From: Tetraselmis striata
Lineage: Eukaryota; Chlorophyta; Chlorodendrophyceae; Chlorodendrales; Chlorodendraceae
NCBI GenBank assembly: GCA_006384855.1
Contig: VCJN01001942.1
Coordinates: 310,001 to 374,000 of the forward strand
Direction of reading: 5' to 3'
DNA: 64,000 nucleotides
The position numbers and the translations under genes are program-made. Positions 22,851 to 35,000 of this stretch are shown piece after piece; the stretch's first letter is position 1, and each line of letters opens with the position of its first letter. The notes beneath the pieces were generated by a model. That model did no database searches, had not been told where the DNA came from, and saw only the letters and a program-made list of their open reading frames with translations.

Positions 22851-23123
22851 TGTTGACATCAGTGTTGGTACACTATTGCATATGTACAATGTAGCTAGGG
22901 ACTAGAATGTGCCTTAGTACTTTAACACACGTCATCATGCATACATGTAGTCCGCATTAGCACGGCGTGCGCGCACCAGGCACCGCTTCGCCTGCCCAGA
23001 TGCGTGCGGCGCCCAGGCGGGCCTGGTCTGTAACCAGCCACTCTCCGCGCTTCACGCTCGCTCCCACAGTCCCCGGCTTGCGCCGGGACCCGCGATGGCA
23101 TGCTGGTAGGGACGTTGCGCACA
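22851..23123 (+). repeat. Right LTR of the TRIM-like element
   Basis: TGTTGACATC...GTTGCGCACA, preceded by GAGGGGG. Confidence 0.65.
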
Positions 23124-23207
23124 ACAATACGCCTTCAAACTCCACCGGCACGGATGGGGTAAACACGGCGTGGAAGTGGTCCTCACCCTCGATCAACCGG
23201 GCGGCGC

Positions 23208-24260
23208 ATGGATACCAGCGGAGCGGCCAGCTCAACAGATCAAGCTATCATTGGGGTTTCCAACAACTACAATCTACAAGGCAGATGCCGCAGAAGCTCA
23301 GCTCAACCAGGAGAGCTCAATTCCAGAAAACCCTTAACACCGACTTTCTCACAACGCGGGAGCGGTGCGAAATGTACGGAGACGGATGGGACGCAAACCT
23401 GTCCATTAAGCTGTGGAAAACCATCCTTTGTTGGGAGTCCCCGCAGCCTGCTCAACCGGAATCATATCCAACCCTCAGATCACAAGCGACGCGCGCCGGG
23501 ACTAGATACTAATTCAGATGCCCCGGCTAACAAGCGCCTAGCTCCCGCAACTCTAGCACCACCGCACAAGGCCCCATGTGGAGCACGCAGCCAGGTCGCA
23601 TCACCCAGCGGGAGTCCAAGGACCCAAAGAACCTGCCCCGATCAGTCGCCAGTCGCCGAGCTCCTTGCGCCGCGCCCAACAGCCGAGGCTGTCCCAGCCC
23701 CGGTGGGACGGTCGGAGCGTAACGGTTACCCGGGTAGCGAACAGCTCTACCACTCGGAACCGGAAGATCAAGAGGCACAATCGGCCCCTGCGGACTACAC
23801 AATATCACCCATGCACCGAAAAGAGGACGGGAAAGAGGCGGACGACATATTCGGCCGTTTAGCAACCGCGCCCGCATGCCTCGAACCAGTTGAGCCAGCA
23901 CCGCGAGATAATCTCCCACCGGCTCTGCTCCACTCATTGCTCAAGCCACTCCGGCAATCGGACCCAAAATGATTCGGGCGCTAGTCCAACTGGACGAACC
24001 ACATGCTATGCTAGAACATCACGGCCAAGTGCGAAGCCCCGCCTCAGCCCACAGACGAGAAGTGGCTGCGGGAGCTCCACGGCGAGATCAGACCAGCAAA
24101 AACGGTCGTTACCGGAAACTTGCATTGGTCGTTCCTGCCCGTATGTATGGGAAAAAACATCTCGCAGCTATGCAATCGGCAGATCAACATCGACTAGTGG
24201 TAAAGGGCGTCCTGCGCATTCTCAGGCAAGGTCTCAAGTTCGACATTTTTTCGTAAATCC
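23208..24260 (+). pseudogene. Unidentified ORFs, possible gag-like protein
   Basis: The ATG at 23208 opens 254 codons of Pro/Ser/Gln/Arg-rich, probably disordered sequence. A change of frame near 23990 leads to a more globular stretch containing DEKWLRELHGEIRPAKTVV and FLPVCMGKNISQLC. Another frame then continues LVVKGVLRILRQGLKFDIF up to a stop near 24256. Low complexity followed by a helical block would suit a Gag-type protein of a neighbouring element, but no zinc knuckle or known motif was found. Frame changes suggest it is not functional. Confidence 0.3.
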
Positions 24261-24792
24261 CCGCTGCGACACCCAGAGCTCCCATCCGCGCTACACGCGC
24301 AATGTAAAAGTGTTATCCGATCATGGGCGAGGGCCAAGGGACCGGATCAGGTGGAGTAACTGCTCAACCGGACCACGCCGGGGTGAGTCCACCTGCCAAC
24401 CCTACGATTGTACCACGGGAATATGGAATTGAAATTGATTACAACTGCTAATCTGCTGCTTCCGTTGGCCCAGACTGAGCTGTTCTTAGGGCCTGCTATC
24501 TCTAACCATATTAGGGAACACTAGGTGTAATTACAGCTCAAGCTACCGGCCGTCCTCTTGCGTGTCCAAGCCCCTCCTCCCTCGTGCGGGCTGTAGCTAG
24601 GACAACAACGCCCCCATGTTGTCCCTATCTAAGTCATACCTATCCCATTTAGAGCCCAGCATGTAAGCTAAGGCAGCCGAAGCGTCCCGCCTACAGCTAC
24701 TAAAGTGAGATGGAGGAAGGGGCTGATCGGAATAGCTAAGTGTTGCTCAGTTTTTATCCACCGCTGAGCCGGCTAGCATGATTAGTGGGGGC
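24261..24792. other. No gene seen
   Basis: No coding frame with recognisable content. Confidence 0.35.
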
Positions 24793-24799
24793 TGCGATG

Positions 24800-27696
24800 C
24801 CCTTCTTCATGAGAGTGAGTATTTGTTGTATGTGGCGGGTTGTGGTGATCAACGATGGGGATGTCTTGTGTTTTGGGCGGTGTTGTCATGATTGTGTGAT
24901 GTCTGAGTTGCTGCACCGGGCACAGGGGTTAGTAGTGGCCGGTGTTCTTGAGTCAGCCGGCCTGCTTGTTGCTGCGGTGGTTCGCGCGGCAGTTATTGAT
25001 GCGAGCTGCCAGATGGCTGGGCTGCTTCGTCGTCCGTTTCCCAATCGCTGTCGGAGTCGTGAGTTCCAGAGAGGCGCGGCTTGCTCCTGCTGCGGTTGCG
25101 GGTGGTGCCGCCTGAGCGGCTACGACCCCTTGGCTGCTTTTTCTTGTGCTTGGCAGATGTGGCTGCCTTGCCCTTGCCCGCTGGGGGGGGGGGTGTCAAG
25201 GGTGGTGTTTGAGCTGAATCGAGTGGCGTTGTGGGTTACGCAGTCGATGTGACTCAACTGTGAGTCTGGCTAGTTCGGCCGCGAGTGCAGGCTGACTGGC
25301 TGGGGAGGAATGGGCGAGCAGCTCTGTGGTTGTGGTGGTGAGGTGTTGGAGCTCGACTAGTCGTTCTGTGGTGCCGTCTGGTGTGCCTTCGCGGAATGTG
25401 CGTTGTACTATTGAGCGTTGGGGGGAGTCGAGGGTAATGTCAGCCAGACATGGTGCCTCCGCTGCGCCCCGCGTTGGGCGGTGTCCACATCCATGGTGCT
25501 GTCGTTCTCATCGTAGTTCGGTTCAAGCTCGTCCTCGCCTTCCGCCTGTACTCCGGTCATGGCGGTTGCCGCTGGGGCTGTGGCTGTAGGTGCAAGGGCT
25601 AGGTGGGCTGCTCCGGGGGCGCGCTCCATTGCTGCTCGGCGCTGGTCGATGGCTGCAACGGCATTAGCGACCGCTCCTCGCCTATGTGTCATGTGCTCGA
25701 ACCCAGAGAAGGGGGGGGGAGTGTCGTGGATCTGGGGCTCGGCCCGGGCTGTTGGGGTCGCTGGTAGTGTCAGTTGGCCTGGGCCGACTGGTGGTGGTGT
25801 TGGCTTGGTGCCCGCAGGTCCCCCCTCGGCAGGTACCTCAGATGGCGCGGCCTTGATCTTTTCGCACGTTGTGGAGACTATCTTACGCCACTGCTCCGTT
25901 TTGTCAGTCCCGCCGGTGCCGCCGATGATGCTGCGGTGGTGGGCGGTCAGCTGCAGGGTGAGAGTGTAGACATGGGGTTGTTCGGGCCGAAGGGCGAGGG
26001 ATGCTGGAGGGGTCTTTCGAGCCTTCTTGCGCAAAGCCCATCGCTGTGCGTCGGAGCTGGTTGTGGCCAGTGTTGCCGCCGAGCTCTCCCGCTTCCCTGA
26101 CCGTCTGGCTGAAGGGGTGTACGAGCAGTTCCGAGCGATCGAACTCGGACTCCGTGAGGTAGATGACGATGGTGCGGAGGCGTACCGCCCGTAGTAGTGC
26201 GACATGAGAGGTGAGAGCCACTGCCGGGCGTAGGGTGTCCGCGAACTCCTCGTCCTCTTTGCCGAGGGAGATGGCGCAGAGATTGTCGTCTCCCATGCGC
26301 AGCAGTGTCGGCTCGGTGTGGTGTTGGAGGCCAGCAGCCATCACGGTGTCCGTCAGCCATTGGGCGTGCTACCGCTCCGGGGGTGTGTTGATACGCTCAC
26401 TGATGGTGGCTGCGATGGGTTTTGCTAGCTGCTCGATCGTCGGCAGCTCCAAGTTGGATAGGGGGGCGGTGCAGATCGCTTTGGCCACCAGCGCGCATCG
26501 GAAGAACTGCTTGGACAGGGCTGGGGGCAGCACTCCATGGTGTGGGGCGGTTGGCGGGTCCTCGCGTTCTTCGCTGTGCTCGACGGTGACATGGACCACC
26601 GCTATGCCCTGCGTCTATTCGCCAACCGGCCGCGCCAGTACGACATCGCGGCACACATCATGTAGTAGGCGCGCCGCATCGGGATCAAGGAGTTCGAGTC
26701 GCACCGAGTCGGCCGAGCGGCGATCCTTCGCGGACCTCCAAGAGGGCCAATAGGGTGCGGGTCAGGGGGAAGATGACGGCGTCGTTTGCGTATGTGTTGG
26801 CCTCGTACTCGCCCCACGGTCTCACGCCGGCGCGTGCCAAAGTGTTTGCTGGCGTTTCCGCCGATTGGTCTACCGCCGCTTCGCAAGATTGGGGTTGGTC
26901 GTACGCCGGGAGGAGGCCCATCGCCAGGTGCTGTCACATGTCGGCCTCTGTTAGGCCCCTGAACGAGGGGGAGCGGAGCCACACATGGTGTATCGGGCGC
27001 TCGATGTCGTCAAGGTGCGGCGCTCCGAGCAAGCGGGTGGAACAGCGGCGTCCCTTGCGGCCGAGGATCGCTATGCCCTCTCCTATCCATTGGGTCTGCA
27101 ATACGCTAGCTAGCGGCCGTTTCTCGGCGGGCCAGTCGCAGGATGATGAACCGGTGGTAGTGGGAAGCCTAATGCCACTCGATCCGGTTGGGTCAGCGGC
27201 GGTGGGTTTGGGAGGGCGGCAAGTCAGCACCCGGACGTCAGCCGGTAGGATTTGGACGCCGATTTCGGGGCTGAGGGTGCGGATCATATTTGTCACAGTC
27301 CGGCCGCGCGACTTTTCGTTCATAGCTTGATGTTGGGCCACCAGATCGCCAAACCGTAGGGCCACATGGGTGGAATCGTCCGTGCCGGCGAAGAGGCCGG
27401 TGAGGAGCAGGTGGGATGGGCGTTGCAATACGCGTTTGTGGCAGCGGGCTGCTGGTGGGAGTTGGGTGAGTGTGAATTTTTGCAGTTGCGACCGTGCGGA
27501 TCGCTGGCTGTTGTACTATGCCGCCCCTCAGCGCGGCCAGAAAAGTGCCGGCCCCGGCGTCATGTTGCTCCTCGGATCTGTCGGTGTCCATGGCGGCTAT
27601 GGTTGTCGCCTCCTGGAGGGCCTGCTCTTCAAGCCACTGTGGGCGCAAGCCGGCAGTTGGCATGGTGGTGGGTCGTCCGGTCGTCGGACGGTCCAC
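24800..27696 (-). pseudogene. Large unknown repeat-family protein (copy 2), several frame breaks
   Basis: Read from 27696 downwards, one long protein appears in pieces separated by frame changes (27696-27238, 27428-26934, 26921-26685, 26599-26369, 26344-25904, 26205-25408, 25199-24993). Parts are globular, for example GLFAGTDDSTHVALRFGDLV, ANTYANDAVIFPLTRTLLAL and DNLCAISLGKEDEEFADTL. The C-terminal third is Pro/Ala-rich, then acidic (DELEPNYDENDSTMDVD), then basic (KHKKKQPRGRSRSGG), then acidic again (HDSDSDWETDDEAA). The Pro-rich/acidic part matches 221-755. I do not recognise the family. Repetition in the window and decay argue for a transposon-borne protein. Confidence 0.45.
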
Positions 27697-27866
27697 CGTT
27701 TCGCAGGAGGAACACGCTACCAGTACCAGTAGGCGGGCCGGCTCGCCCGGATTTATTACATCCGCAACACTTCGCCCGGTGTTTAGGGCCGGTTGGAAAG
27801 TGAGAAGTGGGAATCTGGACTTCGTGCTCGCTTAGCGCGACGTAGTGCGCATGGTTGGCCGGCTCG

Positions 27867-28515
27867 TCAAATGGTGGTAGTCAAACAACCAGCCCCCACA
27901 ATAGTGCATCCTGCCCCTAGGAGTGGATATATGAAGGCGGTATCAGGAAAATGCCGCTCGATCCACGATGCTAGGTACATCAACCTATTCAACCGATACA
28001 TCAACTTATCATTGGAGTACATGCAGGAAGACGGCTGTCCCGCAACGCGCTGCCCGGATCCAGAGCCATGTGCTCCACAAGCAACACGGTCACGAGCCGT
28101 CAGCTGCGCTAACGTTGTTGCAAGCTCGCGCAACAAAGTAGACTGGGCCTTCATCTCTGCTTGTAACGGTTCGAGGGTCGGCTCAACGACATGTTCTTCT
28201 CCATCTGACATGGCAACGAACGGATGTACGGATGAGAATTTCGCACACGGATGGTGAGCCGGGTGTGGTCTTGAACAACCTGGGGTGACCTTGCTCGCAA
28301 CAGGTTGCGAGACAACTAATCGCTTCGTGTAAGGCAGCTAAATTGGAAGAGGGCATGCTTAGTTGTTTCGGCTGCTTTTATGTCTACTCTTGTTGCAACC
28401 GAAAAGGGCTCATCGACAGGTGCCCAATAACCCTTACCACTTAGCAACGGCAACGGTAGCCGGAAAAGCGGATAGGGAAAGGATGAAACCTCATAAACAA
28501 GTTTAGAACAACACA
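27867..28515 (-). mobile_element. Second, truncated copy of the recombinase-element 5' end
   Basis: Positions 28035-28515 align with 10540-11040. They include the block GTACGGATGAGAATTT, GAGCCGGGTGTGGT, AACCTGGGGTGACCTTGCTC and a diverged terminal repeat. The gag-like ORF from the ATG at 28211 is open for about 60 matching codons (MSDGEEHVVEPTLEPLQAEM, then LLRELATTLAQLTARD) and has coiled-coil character. It then runs into unrelated sequence, so the copy is cut off near 27990. Confidence 0.6.
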
Positions 28516-29047
28516 AAGTTGTCCCCATCTATATATTTGACTACCTCGAGGACCGTGACCGAGCCGAATTTTCATTTTTCGTTTTTATTTTGACACAGTC
28601 ATAAACTACACCAAGTACTAAACCGGCTTCGCGGCGTGTACGAGGAAAACCCGATATCGACATTGTTGCAGGAACGCCGTGTACCTGTATGGGTATGTCA
28701 CGTCCTGCTGGGTGTCCGCATGCTGCCGCAGAATCGACAGCCCGTCACCCGTTCGCAGGAGCACGAGCAGGAAAAGCCCTTTGTGTCCACATGGATCTTA
28801 ACATATCGACTCTGGCACGGAGCCCTATTAACTCATATGCCTTTCTGGCGGAGCGCCATACGCACTTTGCAGCGGGTTTGCAGGATTCCTTGCTGCGACA
28901 ACTCTGGCGTGTGGTCCGTGAGACCGTGACACTGCTTGCCTGTCTGCTGTGCTTGGCGCTACAGGGTACTCGGAAAGAGCCCGACCCCTGTCCTGGGCAG
29001 TCCTTCTTGGATTGTATTCGAGAAAATCGATAATAACGTGGCCCGGC
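28516..29047. other. Upstream region of the receptor kinase gene; one unassigned ORF
   Basis: A plus-strand ORF (28689-29033) contains SYAFLAERHTHFAAGLQDSL and LLRQLWRVVRE, which reads like protein but was not assigned. The region is otherwise without features. A TATA box for the downstream gene could not be fixed. Confidence 0.3.
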
Positions 29048-32000
29048 ATGCTGATGGAAACGCGCGCGCGGCGCCGGCGCGACTGCCGTCGTTTTCCCGT
29101 CGCCGGTGTCGCAACGGCCCTGCTGTCGGCGGCGGCACTGTCTCTCAGACTGATCGCAACGGCGGCGCAGACTACTGCAGCAGGTACTGCGGATGCAGCT
29201 GCGAGGCGGCGAAGTTTATATCGGCCAAATCTCCACTGCCCGTGTTGATGCTCAATCATACATGTAAACTGAGTGTTCGCTCGGAATAACCTCTGGCGCA
29301 AAGGCAAATCGTGTACCGCGACTGTGCACTAGCCACAGACGTTCAGATATACGGCCCCGGGTTGCGCTTGTGCCAGATATTTGCAGCTTCAAGCGGCCGG
29401 GGTGTATGATCGTGGGGCCCGGTTATGCGAGAGCTTGTAGACCTTCTCAGTAGCCTATGCAAGACCCCAGGGGTTAAGCGACACCTATCGTGATGTTAAT
29501 GACCTCGGTTGAGTTGTTACTAACGCATCCCCTTCCATCGCTCACCGCGCGGCCCGCCGACTGCGCGCATATTTTGCTTGTGACGACAGATAAGGCGGTG
29601 CTTTGGACATGGAGGGCGAAAGCACGCTATCTTGACATGACCAAAAACAAGGCCATCGCGGAGGCAGACAGTCACATCTGCTGGTGCACTCATGACCGGG
29701 GCACAGACTGCCCACTGAGTGGCTATGGCGAGCCAAGTGGCAATGGTTGGAGTGCCTGTTGGTCATGCTGCGACTGCGGTTTTGATGACCGTCCATGTGA
29801 CTACTACCGAGAAACCCACTGGACAAATGCCCCCTGTGGCCAGATGAGGAACCAGATGGGGTTCTGGGCCTGGAATACTGCCCTCTGCACCTGGAGCGGG
29901 CTATCATGTTCAGCCGCTGGGCGGGTGTCATCAATGTCAGTCACGCCTGACTGCCCCCGTCCTATGTCCCCTTTGCCCTTCAATTTACACGACCAGATGC
30001 CACTTGTAGTATACTGAGTAAGAGTATGATATGTATGTATGTGTCCCTCAGTCCCTCATATGTGATGCCTTTGCAACTTGCCGTGCCAGAGCATGCCTGC
30101 CTAGATTCAAATCCAGCTTAATTCCCTCTTATCTCGCCTACCGCGTGTCCGTGTCTCTGGCCTGATGCGCATTTATGGTACAGTCGTATGTTGCCCGAGG
30201 GCCACGGAACCTGAATTGAAGCGCTTTGCCTCGAGGTAGTGCTCGTGATATCTGTCTAACATAGAACTGCACTGCCTTATTGGACTGTTGCAGCAACTTG
30301 TGTCAGAATCGAATTGTGGACACCGCCGTGCCGCCCGAGTTCTCCGCGCTGACAGCTCTTGAGCACCTGTGAGTGCCAGCTGCGGATGACAGAATGATCG
30401 TCAATGCCTGTTGCAACTAATTTGCTTGATGGCGCATCTTTGGTGTGAGAATGTATTATGTGTATCCCGTCTGACTCTGATTTGGTATTGGACGCAATAT
30501 CTTCTTGACATGTGCTGACTTGGTGCTGTGCAATATATGCTGTCAACACCAGTCAGATGCAGGGCAGGTGTTCATCAGAGTGCCCGGTCACAGCGTTTTA
30601 CCAAAGCATTTCCTACGAAACCAGATCAGAATTTGTGTGCGAGAGGCACTGCGATGTGAAGAATACGCTGAAAGGACCGCTACCTGTGGAATGGAGCACT
30701 CTCTCCAATCTGAAAACCCTGTGCGTGAAATTTAATCTGCTAGTCACTGTCTTTGCTAAGCAATATGCTGCTATGCACCCATGCCCATATACCGTGAATA
30801 GTGTATCCAATGCCTATAATATATCTGTATTCTGTGACATGCTGTGCGTTCTCTGGCCTGCTTTGGTGCGAGTTGTATTTCGAAGGTAGGATGGGGGAGA
30901 GGGGAGGGGGCTTACCCTTCTGTGTCAATGCCATCTTCCCTTGTGTACAGAAGTCTCTTTGACAACAGCGTGGAGGGAACGTTGCCTGCAAGTTGGAGTC
31001 TCCTGATTGCCATTCAAGAACTGTGAGATGCCACTATCCATGATGTGCTACATTTGCGGCATACTGCTACAACCCGCTTCATATATTTGAAGTCCTGCGT
31101 CAATCAAAGCGGTCTGCATCCGTGAGAATCTGACATATTGCTCCAGTGGGTATAACAGCCGTTCTCTCCTGTGTTGCAGGCACCTACAGAACCTCAACTT
31201 GAACGGGGTCCTTCCAAGTGCTTGGAGTACCCTGACAAAACTGGAAATACTGTGAGCTTGCTCGAATTTCTGCTGTTCGTCGAAAAGTTTTCATGCGTGC
31301 CTACTGTTATAGATGACATGAATAGATATACAAACCAACCCATGAACGCCAGTTCATAACTTCATCCTAGCTCAAAAACATTCACAATGCTGCTGAGCGC
31401 AGGAACCTGGGGTCCAACAACCTTGGTGGAGGCCTCCCACCCACATGGAGCAAACTTGTGTCCCTGCGGCAGCTGTGAGTTATGCCCCCTGTGGAATGTC
31501 GGTATACCATGCTCAGCTCATGGCTGTCAGTACGCGAAGCCGTGGATTGCCGGTGTCTGACCAACTGTGTGTCAAAATCAGGTTGCTTGGAAAGAATGCA
31601 CTCACAGGACCACTTCCGGAATGTTGGAGTGCCTTATCCAATCTACAGCACCTGTAAGTTATGGGGTGGCATTGTTTGAACCCCCAACCTGAGCTTTCTA
31701 TTTACTTACTATGTACTTCCATGCTGCTATGCTACACATTGCACTGACAAACAAACACGCTACGGCCTGTTCCACCCTGCAGCGATATGCCTGAAAATTC
31801 CTTGTCGTCATCCCTTCCTGGTGCGTGGGAAGCACTTGGACGGGCAGATTCCGGGGCCTTGACGTACATGTAAGATTCAAACCGCTACCACGTGAATTTG
31901 AGCACTGTTTTGATCAACAAGATACTTTGTCACTGACCGAGATTTGGTGATCTACCTCCCGTGCTGTGACTGTTTCAATTCATGTGTGCTCAGGAACTTG

Positions 32001-35000
32001 CACTCAAACAAGCTTTCGGGAAGTCTTCCAGAAAAATGGAGCGAGATGACCCGGCTGAAAGAACTGTGAGTAGCAGTTACGGTTGCATTGGTCTGAACTG
32101 CTGCTGCATAATGTGCACCGACACATCAACCATAATCTGTGCAGCTGCAGTTCACAACGTGTCCACATGTGCTTTTGCTGTATTTCCCCTCGAAACCAGA
32201 CACGCGGGAAGCAATCGCTTCACTGGGACGTTACCAGTGCAGTGGAGCGCGCTCAAAACCGTCACCCTGTGAGTTCCAGCAAATCTGCCTGCGGCTTTGA
32301 TATCTGATCCCATGGTTAGGGCATTGCCATCATCTATGTTGCTCATTTGCCAATACAGCCGTCGGCAACACCAGGTGACTGGTACTGAGACCCGCCCCGC
32401 TGTTGTGTACCGTGTGTATCTGCGGGCAACAGTATGATCTCAAAGAACTTCCTTGTTGGCACTGTTCATCCGCTGATTTCAGTATTCTATCAGCCGGAGT
32501 TTGAGCCGCAGTTCCGGCAGCCTCCTAGCCCGCCACCAGCGCCGCCCTCACCCCCAAGCCCGCCGTCACCGCCACCAAGCCCCCCCTCCCCCCCCTTGGC
32601 CCCAGCTCCACCTGCGCCGAGGTACGAGCTGGTCAGCTTGGTCCCCGCATGCAGTGCTGCTACCATGCAGGAATCACGGATCACATGCTGCCTGCTGAGT
32701 AGCATGTATCAAGTGTCTCATTCTAGGACTGACTTCATATGATGCTTTGCACTGTACTGGTGCCACACAAACGTCTAGCCGCCCCCCTTCCCCACCACCT
32801 CCGAGCCCACCAAGTCCGCCTCCATTACAACCCCCATCCCCTCCTCCCAGTCCTCCTCTACCGCCCTCCCCACCGCCATCACAGCCACCTGTTCCACCTC
32901 CATTGCCACCCCCCTCACCCCCTTCCAGTCCGCCTCCACCATCTCCGCCCCCATCACCGCCGCTTCCCCCCCGGCCCCCTTCCAGCCCGCCAGCTCCCCC
33001 ATCCCCACCTCCTCAACCCCCAGCGCCCCCTGCCCCAGACCCGCACCTGGCTGATGTACAGGACCCCGTCTTCAGCTTCAATCTGACATTTCCAGACCTT
33101 GACGCTGCCGCATTCGAGGAGGCAGGGTGAGTATGCTGTAATTACGTTAGCATGCCGATCTATGTCACCTAAAAGTTTAGTAGTCGGCTGTAGATGCAGT
33201 TTATTCTGCCAGTAATGAAGTTCCCTTTCACACTCTTACAACGCTGGCTTATGTTGCAATGTCAGATTTGCACAGGGTTTTTCCTCGATGTACAAGAGGG
33301 ATCTTCGGAGTTTCATGGCTTGGGAGGCCGCAGCGGTGTCCTTCTCAATCGGCCCTGGCAGTGCTCTTGTGGAAACTGCGCTGAGCGTCCGCCCAGGTTA
33401 CAGCCGGCCTGAAGTCACAGACACACGAGTGTCGGCATTGGCGGCGGAGTTGCAGTCTCTCCCCTGCAACATTTTCAGCAAACAGTTCAGCCAGCTCTAT
33501 GGATGCCCTCTGCACAGCAGCATCGCAGGGAGGACGTCAGGCGCGCACACTGGAGTTGTTGCTTATGTTGTGACCCCTGCCATACTCATCGGACTTGCTG
33601 GTATCACGGCCAGCATATTTGTGCAGTATCGCAAGCGGAAGTGGCCCTTTTCTGGCAGTAGTAGCTGGTAAGCTGCCCACCGTGTATGCAGCGCCTCCCG
33701 GGGACATAACCTGAACGAGTGCACACTGTTCACCCTTCCTATATGCTTATGTATGCCTTCATCGACTTGCGGGCACTGGGTGCTGGCAGTGTAGCTCTCC
33801 TCAGTGACGGATCTGGCGTATAGCACTAAACAACTTCTCAGACACCGTTGTATATGTGATGTGGATCTCGGCAAGCAATGAATCAAGGGTGTGTGAGGAT
33901 GTTGCAGATCGATTCAGGCTGAACAGTGTTGCTAGAATATACAAATTAAGCTACCCATGCTGATAACATACAAGCATTATCCATCAGTTGTTGCTCAACA
34001 GTGACGGCGTCCGTGTCAGGTGGTGTTTGCAGGCTTTCGCGTTCATACATAATCCAGGCGCCCATCTCTAGGAGAACCTCCAGTGAAATGCAATCAGCCA
34101 CTTTGAGGCACGGCCAGCCACATGTATGTCTCTCGTTCCTCGGTCGGTCAGCATGGTGTAGCGAGTGCTGTCACGTGGTGACACTCAGTATCTGCACCCA
34201 CCCAACAGGTGGAAGTTGGCAGGTGGCAAGCGACAGGAGGGGATCGCCAGAAGCAACCCTGGCACTGGCCCTGGATCTGATCAAATCATACCCGCGGCTG
34301 ACTGTGAGGGCTTGGCAGGCAACAATCCAACCAGTACTGATGCTTTGATCTCTGGCTCACCCTCCAATGGTGACAGCTTGGCAGACCCCGACAGCATCTC
34401 CATCGACAGAATCGAATCGCCAGAGCCACAGCTACCTGAGATGGGTACCGATGCAGCCGACGGACGTCCGGACTTCAGCCTCCTACCTCTTGCACCTGCA
34501 GACTCCGTACCGAATCCCACGACATTGGAGCGCATTGCTATATACGACGAGGCGAGGATAGGGAGGGCGGTGCCAGACCATCCGACCGCCAGGGTTGGGG
34601 GCGGCACATACGGGGATGTGTACCGCGGCTATGACCGCATCAATTCGGCCGTTGCTATAAAAATTCTCAAGCCAGGGAAGGTATCTCAAAAGGTGTTTTT
34701 GGCCGAGGTGAACCTGATTGAGTGCTTCCGATTCAGTAATGTGGTGGATTTCCGGGGGTACTGCAACGCCCCCAAGACCAAGGCCATTGTGATGGAGTGG
34801 ATGCACGGCGGCAGCTTCCACAAGTGCTTGCGAGAGAACAACATGATAATGGACGACAACACGCTGAAGCCCTTGAGCTGGAGTAGACGGCTGGGAGTCA
34901 TGCTCAACGTAGCCAACGGACTGAAGAGCATGCACGCAGCCGGCTATGTGCACTGCGACATAAAACCTGGTGATGCCACTCGCTCTCGTAGGGCACGGGG

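Larger units (their letters stand above)
21623..23123 (+). mobile_element. Short LTR element without pol (TRIM-like)
   Basis: Direct repeats at 21623-21913 and 22851-23123 begin TGTTGACA, end GCGCACA, and are about 88-90 percent identical over 270-290 bp. A purine run GAGGGGG lies directly before the right repeat at 22844-22850, where a polypurine tract belongs. The 937-bp interior has no polymerase motif. It holds an imperfect direct duplication (about 22525-22590 and 22730-22810). A target-site duplication was not found. Confidence 0.55.

Noticed and set aside
24785-25252. Cys-rich 155-codon plus-strand ORF
   Set aside because: It is the antisense of the basic/acidic tail of the unknown repeat protein, whose minus-strand reading (KHKKKQPRGRSRSGG, HDSDSDWETDDE) is more protein-like.
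32490-33008. Gly-rich minus-strand ORFs opposite the Pro-rich exons
   Set aside because: They are shadows of the CCN-rich stalk; splice phases and the flanking LRR and membrane exons support the plus strand.
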